Made by a program: the position numbers and the translations under genes. From Acidovorax sp. 107 (GTDB taxonomy: Bacteria; Pseudomonadota; Gammaproteobacteria; Burkholderiales; Burkholderiaceae_C): 64,000 bases of DNA. The DNA lies in NCBI RefSeq assembly GCF_003058055.1, contig NZ_QBTZ01000002.1, positions 124,001-188,000 of the forward strand. Direction: 5' to 3'. Positions within the stretch are counted from its first letter, which is position 1; every line of letters begins with the position of its first letter. Below, in pieces: positions 37,586 through 47,295 of this stretch. Under the pieces are notes generated by a model that was not told where the DNA came from, made no database searches, and worked only from the letters and a program-made list of their open reading frames with translations.

Positions 37586-38794
37586 TCAGACGCGCTCGAT
37601 GATGGTGGCGGTGCCCATGCCGGCGCCCACGCACAGCGTGATCAGGCCGGTGGACAGGTTGCGCCGTTCGAGTTCGTCGAGCACGGTGCCCAGGATCATG
37701 GCGCCGGTCGCGCCCAGGGGATGCCCCATCGCGATGGCCCCGCCGTTGACGTTCATCTTGTCGTGCGGGACCTTCATCACCTCCATGAAACGCAGCACCA
37801 CCGAGGCAAAGGCTTCGTTCAACTCGTAAAGGTCAATGTCGGCCGCTTTCATGCCGGCTAGCTTGAGCGCCTTTTCCGCCGAGTAGGAGGGGCCGGTCAG
37901 CATGATGGTTGGCTCGCTGCCGATGGAGGCGAACGAGCGGATGCGGGCACGGGCCTTCAGGCCCAGCCGTTTGCCGGCCTCGGCGTTGCCGATCAGCACC
38001 GCGGACGCGCCATCGACGATGCCCGACGAGTTGCCGGCGTGGTGCACGTGCACCATGCGCTCCAGCTCCGGATAGCGCTGGATGGCGACCGCGTCGAAGC
38101 CGTATTTTTCGCCCTGCGCCTTGAACGCGGGCTCCAGCTTGGCGAGCGACTCCAGGGTGGTTTCTGCGCGCATGTGTTCGTCGCGCTCCAGCACGGTGCA
38201 ACTGTTCACGTCCCTGACGGGAACGATCGACCTGGCGAAGCGGCCCTCGGCCCAGGCGAGCGCGGCGCGGCGCTGGCTTTCGACCGCGTAGCTGTCGACG
38301 TCGCTGCGGCTGTGGCCGTAAAGGGTGGCAATCAGGTCGGCAGAAATGCCCTGCGGCACGAAATAGGTCGGAATCGCCACCGCCGGGTCAATCGCCCAGG
38401 CGCCGCCGCTGGTGCCCATGGGCACACGACTCATGCTCTCGACCCCGCCGCCGATGACCAGTGGTGACTGCCCCGACATCACTTTGGCGGCGGCCATGTT
38501 GCAGGCTTCCAGGCCCGAGGCGCAAAAGCGATTGACCTGCACGCCGGCAGCGCTTTCGTGGTACCCGGCGGCGATGGCCGCCACGCGCGCGATGTTGGCA
38601 CCTTGCTCACCGGCGGGTTCGACGCAGCCGAGGATGACGTCGTCCACGAAGGCGGTGTCCAGGCTGTTGCGGTCGCGCAGCGCCTGCAGCACGATGATGG
38701 CCAAGCCGATGGGCGTGGTGCCATGCAACGCGCCTGAGCTGCGGCCCTTGCCGCGTGGCGTGCGCACCGCGTCGTAAATGAATGCGTCGGTCAT
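37586..38794 (-). CDS. Thiolase (acetyl-CoA acyltransferase)
   Basis: 402 residues. Nucleophilic Cys in [12 protein letters not shown] near residue 91, [12 protein letters not shown], His in [15 protein letters not shown], and the second Cys in [16 protein letters not shown] are all present. It cleaves 3-ketoacyl-CoA with CoA, releasing acetyl- or propionyl-CoA. Start MTDAF is preceded by AAGGAA. Operon order thiolase then FadB-like is typical of beta-oxidation units. Confidence 0.95.
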   Translation of the reverse strand: MTDAFIYDAVRTPRGKGRSSGALHGTTPIGLAIIVLQALRDRNSLDTAFVDDVILGCVEPAGEQGANIARVAAIAAGYHESAAGVQVNRFCASGLEACNMAAAKVMSGQSPLVIGGGVESMSRVPMGTSGGAWAIDPAVAIPTYFVPQGISADLIATLYGHSRSDVDSYAVESQRRAALAWAEGRFARSIVPVRDVNSCTVLERDEHMRAETTLESLAKLEPAFKAQGEKYGFDAVAIQRYPELERMVHVHHAGNSSGIVDGASAVLIGNAEAGKRLGLKARARIRSFASIGSEPTIMLTGPSYSAEKALKLAGMKAADIDLYELNEAFASVVLRFMEVMKVPHDKMNVNGGAIAMGHPLGATGAMILGTVLDELERRNLSTGLITLCVGAGMGTATIIERV

Positions 38795-38863
38795 GGTGGT
38801 GTTCCTTCTTTTGGAGTCTGTGGAGGTGGTAGGCAAGAGGCAGAATGCGACGCGAGTCGGGTA

Positions 38864-40000
38864 CTACAACGTACGACCGATGATTTCCTTCATGATTTCG
38901 TTGGTGCCACCGTAAATGCGAGCGACGCGCGCATCCGCATAGGCGCGGGCAATCGGGTACTCCCACATGTAGCCGAAGCCCCCGAACATCTGCAGGCATT
39001 GATCGATCACCTTGCAGTGCAGGTCGGTGGTCCAGTACTTGGCCATCGCGGCGGTGGCGGCATCGAGCTTTTCCTCCATCAGCAGGCCGAGCAGGCGGTC
39101 GACGAAAACCTGTGCGATCTGCACCTCGGTCTTCATTTCGGCGAGCTTGAATCGGTTGTGCTGGAAATCGATCACGCGCTGGCCAAAAGCCTTGCGATCC
39201 TTGGTGTAGGCCAGCGTCCATTCGAGCGCGGCCTCGGCGCCGGCCACCGCGCCGATGGCAATCTGCATGCGTTCCCAGGCCAGTTCCTGCATCAGCAGGA
39301 AAAAGCCCTTGCCCTCGCCGCCCAGGATGTTGCTGACCGGCACGCGCACGCCGTCGAAGAAGAGTTCCGAGGTGTCCTGCGCCTTCATGCCGATTTTTTC
39401 GAGGTTGCGCCCGCGCGTGAAGCCGGGGCGATGGGTCTCGACCAGCACCAGCGAGGTTCCCTTGGCGCCTTGCGTCGGGTCGGTCTTGGCGACCACGATC
39501 ACCAGGTCGGCGTTCTGGCCGTTGGTGATGAACGTCTTCTGACCATTGATCACCAGTTCGTTGCCGTCGCGCACGGCGCTGGTGCGCACGCTTTGCAGGT
39601 CGCTGCCCGCGCCTGGCTCGGTCATGGCGATGGCGCCAATTACCTCGCCAGTGGCCATCTTCGGCAGCCAGTGGCACTTTTGCTCCTCGGTGCCGTAGGC
39701 CAGGATGTAGGGCGCCACGATGTCGGAGTGCAGGCCAAAGCCGATCCCGCTCGTGCCGGCCCGCGAGACTTCCTCGATCAGCACGGCACTATGCAGACGC
39801 GTGCCGCCGCCGCCGCCGAAGGCTTCAGGAATGGCCGGACACAGCAGGCCCGCATCACCGGCCTTGCGCCAGACCGCGCGCGGCACGATGCCATCGGCTT
39901 CCCAGCCGGCGTGATGGGGGATGACTTCTTCTTCCAGAAAGCGGCGGGCCTGGTCACGGAAGAGTTCGTGTTCTTCACCGAAGAGGGTGCGGCTGAGCAT
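38864..40000 (-). CDS. Acyl-CoA dehydrogenase
   Basis: 378 residues. AMTEPGAGSDLQSVRTSAV, TFITNGQNADLVIVVAKT, AWERMQIAIGA with candidate catalytic Glu, and IYGGTNEIMKEIIGRTL are present, the pattern of long-chain/citronellyl-type ACADs. It is the first gene of the long minus-strand operon and is divergent from a TetR gene, so it is probably directly regulated. ATG 40000 fits the family N terminus; the frame is open further upstream but without support. Confidence 0.93.
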   Translation of the reverse strand: MLSRTLFGEEHELFRDQARRFLEEEVIPHHAGWEADGIVPRAVWRKAGDAGLLCPAIPEAFGGGGGTRLHSAVLIEEVSRAGTSGIGFGLHSDIVAPYILAYGTEEQKCHWLPKMATGEVIGAIAMTEPGAGSDLQSVRTSAVRDGNELVINGQKTFITNGQNADLVIVVAKTDPTQGAKGTSLVLVETHRPGFTRGRNLEKIGMKAQDTSELFFDGVRVPVSNILGGEGKGFFLLMQELAWERMQIAIGAVAGAEAALEWTLAYTKDRKAFGQRVIDFQHNRFKLAEMKTEVQIAQVFVDRLLGLLMEEKLDAATAAMAKYWTTDLHCKVIDQCLQMFGGFGYMWEYPIARAYADARVARIYGGTNEIMKEIIGRTL

Positions 40001-40115
40001 GGGTCTGTCCTTGAAATCCGATTGAGCTGGCATGGCCGACGCTTGGCGAAGCGTGAACCGTCCATGCGCATAGGCGCTGCAAGCACCCCGCACGCGATGG
40101 ACAAAATCATCGACC

Positions 40116-40128
40116 AAACGCTTGTTAG
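40116..40128. promoter_or_regulatory. Candidate TetR operator between divergent ACAD and TetR genes
   Basis: AAACGCTTGTTAG lies 17 bases before the TetR start. The near-identical GAACGGTTGTTAG (11 of 13) lies upstream of the minus-strand operon at 54807-54819. The AT-rich GATATAGTATAC that follows, with TATAGT, could be a promoter -10. Shared motif at two catabolic promoters suggests joint control, but binding is inferred. Confidence 0.4.
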
Positions 40129-40145
40129 ATGATATAGTATACGGC

Positions 40146-40748
40146 ATGACCAAGGAACGAAACAACCCACTTTCGCGCAGGGATGCGATCCTGGCGACGG
40201 CGGCGAGCCGGTTCCGGCGCGAGGGTTTCGAGCGCACCTCGGTTCGCGAGATTGCCCAGGCTCTGGGCATGACTTCCGGCTCGCTCTTCTACTACTTCGC
40301 CACCAAGGAGGAACTGCTGGTGGCGATCATGGAGGAGGGCGTTCGCGACATCATTCAGTCGGTGCGCGACGGGCTGGCTGGCGAGACCCTGCTGCCCGAG
40401 CGGCTGCTGTCGATGGTGCGCAGTCACCTGAGGGCATTGCTGGGTTCGCGGCTCGACGCGATGACCGTGCTGCTCTACGAGTGGCGCAGTCTTTCGCCGG
40501 ACGCGCAGACCCGCGTGATGGCATCGCGCGACGCCTACGATGCCTTGTGGATGGAGCCGATCAGCGAGGCGGCGGCGCTGGGCATGGTCGATGCCGATGC
40601 CGTGCTGGTGCGCCAGACGGTGCTCGGCGCCCTCAACTGGACGGCGCAATGGTACCGGCCAGGCGGGCGCCTGGACATCGACGCGCTGGCGCAGCGCATG
40701 TACACGATGCTCTTCCCGCGAGTGGTTGCGTCGGGGCGCGAGCCGTGA
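40146..40748 (+). CDS. TetR-family transcriptional regulator
   Basis: 200 residues. HTH domain AASRFRREGFERTSVREIA followed by LGMTSGSLFYYFATKEELL, the signature of TetR proteins that sense acyl-CoAs in fatty-acid and terpene pathways. The C-terminal ligand domain ends LNWTAQWYRPGGRLDID. It is divergent from the 17-kb minus operon and upstream of the ETF genes, so it probably represses both. ATG 40146 is preferred; an in-frame upstream start would include the putative operator. Confidence 0.9.
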   Translation: MTKERNNPLSRRDAILATAASRFRREGFERTSVREIAQALGMTSGSLFYYFATKEELLVAIMEEGVRDIIQSVRDGLAGETLLPERLLSMVRSHLRALLGSRLDAMTVLLYEWRSLSPDAQTRVMASRDAYDALWMEPISEAAALGMVDADAVLVRQTVLGALNWTAQWYRPGGRLDIDALAQRMYTMLFPRVVASGREP

Positions 40749-40826
40749 TGGGCCGGGCCGGATGGGGGCTCCGTGCCTGCCTTTCTTGTCTTGAATCGTT
40801 TGTTTTTTCAACCATGTGGAGATGAA

Positions 40827-41576
40827 GTGAAGATATTGGTCGCCGTCAAGCGGGTGCTGGACTACAACGTCAAGGCCCGCATCAAGTCCGATGGTTCGGG
40901 GGTCGATCTCGCGAACCAGAAATTGTCCATGAACCCGTTCGACGAGATCGCCTGCGAAGAGGCGGTGCGCCTCCGGGAGGCTGGCGTTGCGTCGGAAGTG
41001 ATCGTCGTCTCCTGCGGCCCGGCCGCCTGCCAGGAGACGCTGCGCAGCGCGATGGCCATCGGCGCCGATCGCGCCGTGCTTGTTGAAACCGATGCCGGGC
41101 TCGAACCGCTGGCGGTGGCCAAACTGATGCGGCACGTGGCCATCAAAGAGGGCGTGCAGTTCGCCATCTTTGGCAAGCAGGCGATCGATGACGACGCTGG
41201 CCAGGCCGGCCAGATGTTCGGCGCGCTGATGGGCTGGGCCCAGGCCAGCTTTGCCTCCAGGGTGCAGATCAGCGGCGAGACCGCCACTGTCACGCGCGAG
41301 ATCGACGGCGGCCTGGAAACCCTGGCCATGAAGCTGCCGGCCGTGATCACGACCGACCTGCGCCTGAACGAGCCGCGCTTCATCACGCTGCCCAACATCA
41401 TGAAGGCCAAGAAAAAACCGATGGAGGTCATCCGGGCGGCCGACCTCGGCATCGACATCGCGCCGCGCACCGTGACCCTGCACGTCGGCGAGCCGGCGTC
41501 GCGCAAGGCCGGCATCAAGGTGGCCGACACGGCCGAACTCGTGAAACGACTCAAAGAAGAAGCGAAGGTGATCTGA
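40827..41576 (+). CDS. etfB: Electron transfer flavoprotein beta subunit
   Basis: 249 residues. The family signature [20 protein letters not shown] with the following KKKP is present near residue 180, as is the AMP-binding N-terminal fold ([13 protein letters not shown]). With the alpha subunit it accepts electrons from ACADs and passes them to ETF-quinone oxidoreductase. GTG 40827 with GGAG upstream is the start. A dedicated pathway ETF is likely because six intact ACAD genes lie in this window. Confidence 0.95.
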   Translation: MKILVAVKRVLDYNVKARIKSDGSGVDLANQKLSMNPFDEIACEEAVRLREAGVASEVIVVSCGPAACQETLRSAMAIGADRAVLVETDAGLEPLAVAKLMRHVAIKEGVQFAIFGKQAIDDDAGQAGQMFGALMGWAQASFASRVQISGETATVTREIDGGLETLAMKLPAVITTDLRLNEPRFITLPNIMKAKKKPMEVIRAADLGIDIAPRTVTLHVGEPASRKAGIKVADTAELVKRLKEEAKVI

Positions 41577-42514
41577 TGACAACCCTGATCATTGCGGAGC
41601 ACGACAACGCCGTGCTCAAGGCGGCAACGCTGAACACGATCGCCGCCGCCACCCGCATTGGCGGCGACGTTCATGTGCTGGTGGCGGGTGGCAATTGCGC
41701 TGCCGTTGCCCAGGACGCGGCGGCGGTCGCGGGCGTAGCCAAGGTGCTGCACGCCGACGCGGCCCACTACGAAGCCCATCTGGCCGAGAACCTGGCCGCA
41801 CTGGTGCAGTCACGCGTGCGCGCCGATGCGGGCTACACCCATGTACTGGCGCCGGCGACGGCCTTTGGCAAGAATGTGCTGCCGCGCGTGGCGGCCCTGC
41901 TGGACGCCTCCCAGGTGTCGGACGTGATCGCCATCGAATCGCCCGACACCTTCCAACGGCCGTTCTATGCCGGCAACGCGCTGGCCCGCGTGCAATCGAA
42001 GGATGCCATCAAGGTGCTGAGCATTCGTACCACCGCCTTTGACCCGGCCGGTGCGGGCGGCGCGGCGGCGGTCGAAACGCTGACGGCGGCTTGCGATCTC
42101 GGGTTGACCACCCTGGTCGGACGTGAGGTCGTGAAGCTGGAGCGTCCGGAACTCACCGCCGCGTCGGTCATCGTGTCGGGCGGACGCGGACTGGGCGCGG
42201 CCGACAAGTTTCACGCCGTGCTGGAGCCGCTGGCCGACAAGCTTGGTGCGGCGATCGGCGCGTCGCGCGCGGCGGTCGATGCCGGCTACGCGCCCAATGA
42301 CTACCAGGTCGGTCAGACCGGCAAGATCGTCGCTCCGCAGTTGTACGTGGCCGTCGGCATCTCGGGCGCCATCCAGCACCTGGCCGGCATGAAGGACAGC
42401 AAGGTGATCGTGGCGATCAACAAGGACGCCGAAGCGCCGATCTTCCAGGTGGCCGACTATGGCCTGGTGGCCGATCTGTTCACCGCCGTGCCAGACCTGA
42501 TTGCTGCGCTCTGA
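41576..42514 (+). CDS. etfA: Electron transfer flavoprotein alpha subunit
   Basis: 312 residues. The C-terminal FAD domain shows [19 protein letters not shown] followed by AIQHLAGM and [20 protein letters not shown], diagnostic of ETF alpha. Start overlaps the beta-subunit stop, giving stoichiometric coupling. It forms the heterodimer that shuttles ACAD electrons. Confidence 0.95.
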   Translation: MTTLIIAEHDNAVLKAATLNTIAAATRIGGDVHVLVAGGNCAAVAQDAAAVAGVAKVLHADAAHYEAHLAENLAALVQSRVRADAGYTHVLAPATAFGKNVLPRVAALLDASQVSDVIAIESPDTFQRPFYAGNALARVQSKDAIKVLSIRTTAFDPAGAGGAAAVETLTAACDLGLTTLVGREVVKLERPELTAASVIVSGGRGLGAADKFHAVLEPLADKLGAAIGASRAAVDAGYAPNDYQVGQTGKIVAPQLYVAVGISGAIQHLAGMKDSKVIVAINKDAEAPIFQVADYGLVADLFTAVPDLIAAL

Positions 42515-42578
42515 CGGCGTCGGCCGCGGAGCGACAATCAACCGGACGCGCCTCGGCGCGACACAAGGAGACATTACC

Positions 42579-44177
42579 ATGACAGCCTCTGTTTCCGTCA
42601 CCCAGGGCGTGCCGCCACCGGGTGCGATCGCGCGTGTCGCCATCGGGGATTTCCTGCGCCGCTCGGCGGCGCGCGACCCGGCCAAGGTGGCCTTCGTGCT
42701 CGGCGCCGAGCGGCTGACCTACGGCGACTTCGACGCGCGCGTCAGCCGCTGCGCTAACGCGTTGCTCGCGGCAGGTCTGGTGCCCGGCGACCGCGTGGTC
42801 ACGCTGTGCAACAACTCGCTCGAGTTCCTGGTCGCGATGTTCGGCATCCACCGGGCCGGCTTGGTGTGGGTGCCGATCAATACCGGGCTGGGCATCGACG
42901 ACGTGCGCTACATCATCGACCATTCCGAGGCGCGCTTCGTGCTGGTCGATGCGACGTTGTTGGCGCGACCCGACACCGCCGCCGCGCTGTTGCATGCCCC
43001 CGGTCGCGGCTGGGTGCTCGAAGGCGAGGGCCGCGACACGTTTGACAGCTTCGGCGCGATGCAGGCGCGCCAGCCCGCCACCGAGCCGGAGGTCGAGATC
43101 CACGATCGCGACGTGGCTCAGATCATGTACACCAGCGGCACCACCGGCCGCCCCAAGGGCGTGATGCAGAGCCACCTGTCGGTGGTGATGGCGGCGATGA
43201 ACAACGCCATCGAGTTCGGGCTCTCGCGCAACGACGTCGCCAACGCGACGCTACCGCTGTTCCACTGCGCACAGCATACACTGATGTTCGGCCTGCTGGT
43301 GGCCGGCAGCACGCTGGTCGTGATGCGCGGCTTCGACCCGGTGGTGGTGCTTGATGCCATCGAGCGCGAGCGTATGAGCTTTATGGTCGGGCTGCCGTTG
43401 ATGCACCAGGCGTTGCTCGACCACCCGACACGCCCGAGACGCGATCTGTCCAGCCTGCGCCTGTGTTTGTATGCGATGGCGCCGATGCCCGAGACCCTAC
43501 TGCGCCGCCTGATCGCCGAGTTCTGCCCGAACTACATGCTGGGCACGGGCCAGACCGAGATGTACCCTCTCACCGTCGCCTTCCGGCCGGAGCAGCAGTT
43601 GCAGCGTTTCGGCTCGTACTGGGGCGTCAGCACGCTGGTCAACGACACGGCCGTGATGGACGACGCGGGGCGCCTGCTGGGCCCGGGCGAGGTCGGCGAG
43701 ATCGTGCACCGCGGACCGAACGTGATGGAGGGCTACTACAAGAACCCGCAGGCCACCGCCGAGTCGCGCGCCTTCGGATGGCACCACACCGGCGACCTCG
43801 GCGTGTGGGTCGACGGTCAGCTGATGTTCCGCGACCGCAAGAAGGACATGATCAAGACCGGCGGCGAGAACGTGCCGTCGATCAAGGTGGAAGCGGTGCT
43901 GCTGCGCCATCCGGCGGTGGCCAATGCCGCCGCGGTGGGCTTGCCGCACCCGCGCTGGATCGAGGCCGTGACCGCCTTCGTCGTTCTCAAGCCAGGCGCC
44001 CAGGCCGACGAGGCGAGTCTGATTCAGCACTGCAAGGAGCACCTCGGCGGCTTCGAGGTACCGAAGGGCATCGCCGTCGTTGAGGCGCTGCCGATGACGA
44101 GCACCGGCAAGATCCAGAAGCACCCGCTGCGCGAGCTGTACCGGAACCTTTACGATGGCGAACAAGCCGCCACTTGA
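42579..44177 (+). CDS. Acyl-CoA synthetase (AMP-forming ligase family)
   Basis: 532 residues with a full set of ANL motifs: P-loop [56 protein letters not shown], and catalytic Lys in [13 protein letters not shown]. It activates a carboxylic acid to its CoA thioester. AAGGAG lies just upstream. Following the ETF genes, it likely feeds the long ACAD operon. Confidence 0.93.
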   Translation: MTASVSVTQGVPPPGAIARVAIGDFLRRSAARDPAKVAFVLGAERLTYGDFDARVSRCANALLAAGLVPGDRVVTLCNNSLEFLVAMFGIHRAGLVWVPINTGLGIDDVRYIIDHSEARFVLVDATLLARPDTAAALLHAPGRGWVLEGEGRDTFDSFGAMQARQPATEPEVEIHDRDVAQIMYTSGTTGRPKGVMQSHLSVVMAAMNNAIEFGLSRNDVANATLPLFHCAQHTLMFGLLVAGSTLVVMRGFDPVVVLDAIERERMSFMVGLPLMHQALLDHPTRPRRDLSSLRLCLYAMAPMPETLLRRLIAEFCPNYMLGTGQTEMYPLTVAFRPEQQLQRFGSYWGVSTLVNDTAVMDDAGRLLGPGEVGEIVHRGPNVMEGYYKNPQATAESRAFGWHHTGDLGVWVDGQLMFRDRKKDMIKTGGENVPSIKVEAVLLRHPAVANAAAVGLPHPRWIEAVTAFVVLKPGAQADEASLIQHCKEHLGGFEVPKGIAVVEALPMTSTGKIQKHPLRELYRNLYDGEQAAT

Positions 44178-44274
44178 GACGGAGTCTCCGGTGCGGTCCT
44201 GACGCTGCCCGGCCGGGCGCATGCAGGCGCGTTACTCTAAAACTCTTCGTTAGACAACCAGGAAGGAGTGAACC

Positions 44275-44517
44275 ATGGCGACCCCAGTTAGAGCGAGTGA
44301 CATACCGTTTTCTGTCATGGTTGAGGCAGGGAAGGACTATTGGTGGTGTTCATGTGGGCAGAGCAAGAACCAGCCGTTTTGCGACGGAACGCACAAGGCA
44401 GCCGGTCAATTTGTGCCAGTGAAGTATGCGGCTGCGGAGAGTGCGATAGTTTACTTTTGCGGCTGCAAGCAGAGCGGCAGAGCACCGCTGTGCGACGGCT
44501 CGCACAAGAAGGTCTGA
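44275..44517 (+). CDS. Double CDGSH iron-sulfur domain protein
   Basis: 80 residues containing two CDGSH 2Fe-2S motifs: CSCGQSKNQPFCDGTH and CGCKQSGRAPLCDGSH, each with the 3-Cys-1-His ligand set. Such tandem CDGSH proteins are small cytoplasmic redox or cluster-transfer proteins. AGGAG precedes ATG 44275. Its role beside an acyl-CoA ligase is unknown. Confidence 0.93.
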   Translation: MATPVRASDIPFSVMVEAGKDYWWCSCGQSKNQPFCDGTHKAAGQFVPVKYAAAESAIVYFCGCKQSGRAPLCDGSHKKV

Positions 44518-44752
44518 AGTGGGCTCTAGCCCTTGATTTCCTGCTGCGCACCCCCAGGGCACTGATCGACAAACGGAGCGTCATCGGGCAGGACGAGTCG
44601 ACCTGAGGTCGTGAGTTGCGTCCATCGCGTAGCGGGAAGGTTGGTAATGACGCCTACTGCATGCTTGGGAAAATTGAGCGGCCAAATGCCGTCGCTCGCG
44701 AGCGCGAACGGTCCACTCGGTTCAAACCAAGCCTGCCACGTCTGAACGCCAT
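44518..44752. other. Gap without supported gene
   Basis: 235 bases between the CDGSH gene and an ACAD fragment. No frame of credible coding character, no hairpin with T-run, and no repeat was seen. Together with the fragment and the broken bioB it forms a decayed stretch. Confidence 0.4.
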
Positions 44753-44893
44753 TCTGAACTGCGCGCCGCGCTGAGTTACCTCTTCAAGCGCTTTCCCGAC
44801 GAGTACTTCCGGCACATCGACGACGCCCGCAGTTACCTTGTGGAGTTCGTCGACGCACTCACCGAGGTTGGCTGGCTAGCGGTGGTCAGCTGA
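44753..44893 (+). pseudogene. N-terminal fragment of an acyl-CoA dehydrogenase
   Basis: 46 codons reading SELRAALSYLFKRFPDEYF then RHIDDARSYLVEFVDALTEVGWLAVV before TGA. They align with residues 10-55 of the intact ACAD at 50695-51858 (LFKRFPDEYFRKIDDARAYP). No start codon or downstream domain remains. It is a relic, on the opposite strand, of a duplicated copy of that gene. Confidence 0.75.
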
Positions 44894-44909
44894 AAGAGTC
44901 AACGGGGTT

Positions 44910-45924
44910 TTAGATCTTTACGGCCGGCTGCGGAATCTGGCTCACACCCAGGCGCGTGAGCAGCTGCACGTGGGACTCAGTGTCGCGGTTGCCGGTGGCC
45001 AGCAGCTTGTTGCCGAAGAAGATGGAGTTGGCGCCGGCGAGGAAGCACAATGCCTGGATAGCCTCGCCCATCTGCTGGCGTCCGGCCGACAGGCGCACGC
45101 GCGCCTTGGGCATGGTGATGCGGGCCACGGCAATGGTGCGCACGAACTCGAAGGGATCGAGCGGCGCCTGTTCGGCCAGCGGCGTGCCTTCGACGCGCAT
45201 CAGGTTGTTGATCGGCAACGATTCGCGGTGGGGTCCAGATTGGCCAGTTCGGCGATCAGGCCGGCGCGCTGGCGGTGGCTTTCACCCATGCCGCCGATGC
45301 CACCCGAGCAGACCTTGACGCCGGCACCTCGCATGTGCGCCAGCGTGTCCAGCCGGTCCTGGTAGTCGCGCGTGCTGACGATGTCGCCGTAGAAATCAGG
45401 CGCGGTGTCCAGGTTGTGGTTGTAGTAGTCCAGGCCGGCGTCGGCCAGTAGCTGTACGTGTTCTTCCTTGAGCATGCCCAGCCTGGCACAGGTCTCCAGG
45501 CCCAGGCCCTTGACGCCGTGTACCAGCGCGGCGACTTTCTCCACGTCGCGTTCCCTGGGTTCGAGCAAGGCCGCGCCCATGCAGAAGCTCGTGGCCCCAG
45601 CCTCCTTGGCGCGGCGGGCGGCGAACAGCACCTCTTCCAGCTCCATCAGCTTGGAGGCCTTGACGCCGGTGTGGTATTGGCCGACTGCGGGCAGTAGCCG
45701 CAGTCCTCCGGGCAGCCGCCGGTCTTGACCGACAGCAGGGTGGCGAACTCGACCTGCGTCGGGTCGAAGTGCTCGTGGCGCACGGTCTGCGCGCGGAATA
45801 GCAGCTCGGGGAAGGGCAGCTGGAACAGCGCCTCGATGGCGTCCACGCTCCAGCGCTCGGCTTTCGCGGCGGCGGCCGCTTTCGGGCGGTGCAGGGTGAT
45901 GGTTTGTTCTGTGACGGTACTCAT
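44910..45924 (-). pseudogene. bioB: Biotin synthase, two frameshifts
   Basis: BioB homology is complete but split in three frames. The first piece (45924 down to about 45670) has the radical-SAM cluster motif [13 protein letters not shown]. The second (to about 45220) has [26 protein letters not shown] and [10 protein letters not shown]. The third has [24 protein letters not shown] and the C terminus. Both junctions are explained by loss of one base, one of them in a C-run. Intact BioB inserts sulfur into dethiobiotin. As read here the product would be a 92-residue stub; a sequencing error must be excluded. Confidence 0.85.
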
Positions 45925-45950
45925 GGCGATCTCTCTATCTCGGGCGTGAT

Positions 45951-46346
45951 TCAGGCGCTGTCGCCGCCGTGGTGATCAGCGTGCGTCGGCACATGGGATG
46001 CTTCCTGCACCAGGATGTGGCTGCGCTGTTCCTTGATGCGGTTCTGCTCGTCCACGAAGACCAGCTTGGGCTCGAAGCCCTTACACCTTTCTTCGGGCAC
46101 CTGGGCGAAAGCGGCAATGATGAGCAGGTCGCCCACGGCAGCGCGGCGCGCGGCCGAGCCGTTGACGGAAATGATACCCGAGCCGCGCTCGCCGTTGTTG
46201 ATGTTCCAGATGTGAACCTGTTCGTTCTCCATCATGTTGGCGGCTTCAAGCAGGTTCTCGTCAATGGCGCAGGAGCCTTCGTAGTGCAGCTCGCAGTCGG
46301 TGACGGTGGTGCGGTGGATCTTGGATTTGAGCAGGGTGCGGTACAT
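45951..46346 (-). CDS. panD: Aspartate 1-decarboxylase with internal in-frame deletion
   Basis: 131 residues. The N-terminal part is a clear Pan[12 protein letters not shown], then the self-processing site HYEGSCAID (Gly-Ser cleavage yields the pyruvoyl group). After IWNINNGER the sequence goes directly to [20 protein letters not shown]. Compared with E. coli PanD about ten residues are missing, including the positions of Arg54 and Tyr58, which contact substrate and donate the proton. The enzyme would normally make beta-alanine for pantothenate and CoA. The frame is intact but activity is doubtful. Confidence 0.85.
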   Translation of the reverse strand: MYRTLLKSKIHRTTVTDCELHYEGSCAIDENLLEAANMMENEQVHIWNINNGERGSGIISVNGSAARRAAVGDLLIIAAFAQVPEERCKGFEPKLVFVDEQNRIKEQRSHILVQEASHVPTHADHHGGDSA

Positions 46347-46366
46347 GGCTTCACCTTCAAGGAGGT

Positions 46367-46479
46367 TCAGCGGGCAAGCAGCCCCCGGGTATCAAACAGG
46401 CGTTGGTGGCTGGCCCAGTCCAGGTTATCGGTAATGCGCAGCTTGTCACCAGGACATCGAATTGGCCAGCCGAAGCGCT
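46367..46479. other. Short gap with an orphan minus-strand tail
   Basis: Between panD and the citryl-CoA-lyase-like gene, a minus-strand frame reads [19 protein letters not shown] before a stop at 46367. It has no start of its own and I do not recognise it; it may be the end of a lost gene. Confidence 0.3.
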
Positions 46480-47268
46480 TCAGGCGCCTTGTGGCCTGAT
46501 GTGCTGGGTGGCCTCGTCTTCGACACGTTGCCAGATCTCGACCGCGATCGGGTTGTCGCTCTCTTCGAGGATATGGCCCACCAGCCCGATGGCGCGCGCG
46601 AAGACGCCGATGCCGCGCACGATTTTCCATGGCAGCCCGAGTTCGCAGCTGATGGCGCCGATGGCGCCGGTCGCATTGACGGGCAGCGACTTGCCAGCGA
46701 CGCGTTCGGCCTCGGCGCAGATCAGTTGTTCGAGCCGGATGTAGTCCCCAGAAAAGTCGTTGTCCTCGGCGATCTGGAACAGGCGCGGGGCACGCGGATC
46801 GACCGGCTTGTGCAAGGGATGGCCGAGCCCGGGAATGATCTGGCCGCGTGCACGAAAGGCGGCCACGGTGTCGCGGGCGATGCGCTCCAGATCGGCGCCC
46901 TGGGTGCCCGGCGGAAGTGCCTCGTACAGCATCTTGGCGGTGCCTTCGGTGCTGCCGACGAACACACTGCCCAGGCCGCACAAGCCGGCCGCCACCGCCG
47001 CCTGCAGCGATTCGGGCGCACCGGCGTAGGTCAGGCGCGCGGCCAGCGCGCTCGGCGTGATGCCGTGCTCGACCAACGTCACCGCAATGGCGTTGAACAC
47101 GTTCGATTCCTGCGGCGTCGGCATGCGCCCGAGGATCTGCAGGAAGGCCATGTCACCCAGGTTGAGATGGCCGAGGATCTCGTCGGGCAGGCTCTTGCCG
47201 TGCACTATGATGCGGTCGGGGGTGCTCCAGGCGATGTCGGAGCGGATGGGCTTGTTTTTGCGGGCCAT
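46480..47268 (-). CDS. Citrate-synthase-like protein, probable citryl-CoA lyase type
   Basis: 262 residues, much shorter than citrate synthase (about 430) and matching the short citryl-CoA-lyase-like group. GLGHPLHKPVDPRAPRLF carries the His of the active site, and RGIGVFARAIGLVGHILEE the C-terminal Arg region. It would form or cleave a citryl-type CoA ester. ATG 47268 has GGAG at six bases. Neighbouring CitE-like and PrpD-like genes suggest processing of a tricarboxylic or branched dicarboxylic acid. Confidence 0.85.
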   Translation of the reverse strand: MARKNKPIRSDIAWSTPDRIIVHGKSLPDEILGHLNLGDMAFLQILGRMPTPQESNVFNAIAVTLVEHGITPSALAARLTYAGAPESLQAAVAAGLCGLGSVFVGSTEGTAKMLYEALPPGTQGADLERIARDTVAAFRARGQIIPGLGHPLHKPVDPRAPRLFQIAEDNDFSGDYIRLEQLICAEAERVAGKSLPVNATGAIGAISCELGLPWKIVRGIGVFARAIGLVGHILEESDNPIAVEIWQRVEDEATQHIRPQGA

Positions 47269-47295
47269 GAGGGACTCCAGTCGGGTCAATGAAAA

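Noticed and set aside
35385..37829. 814-codon plus-strand open frame opposite the FadB-like gene
   Set aside because: Again an antisense shadow in GC-rich DNA; no recognisable domain, while the minus strand has all motifs of a bifunctional beta-oxidation enzyme.
46000..46346. Treating panD as an intact functional gene
   Set aside because: The frame is open and the cleavage site is present, but the segment holding the positions of Arg54 and Tyr58 is absent, so normal activity cannot be assumed.
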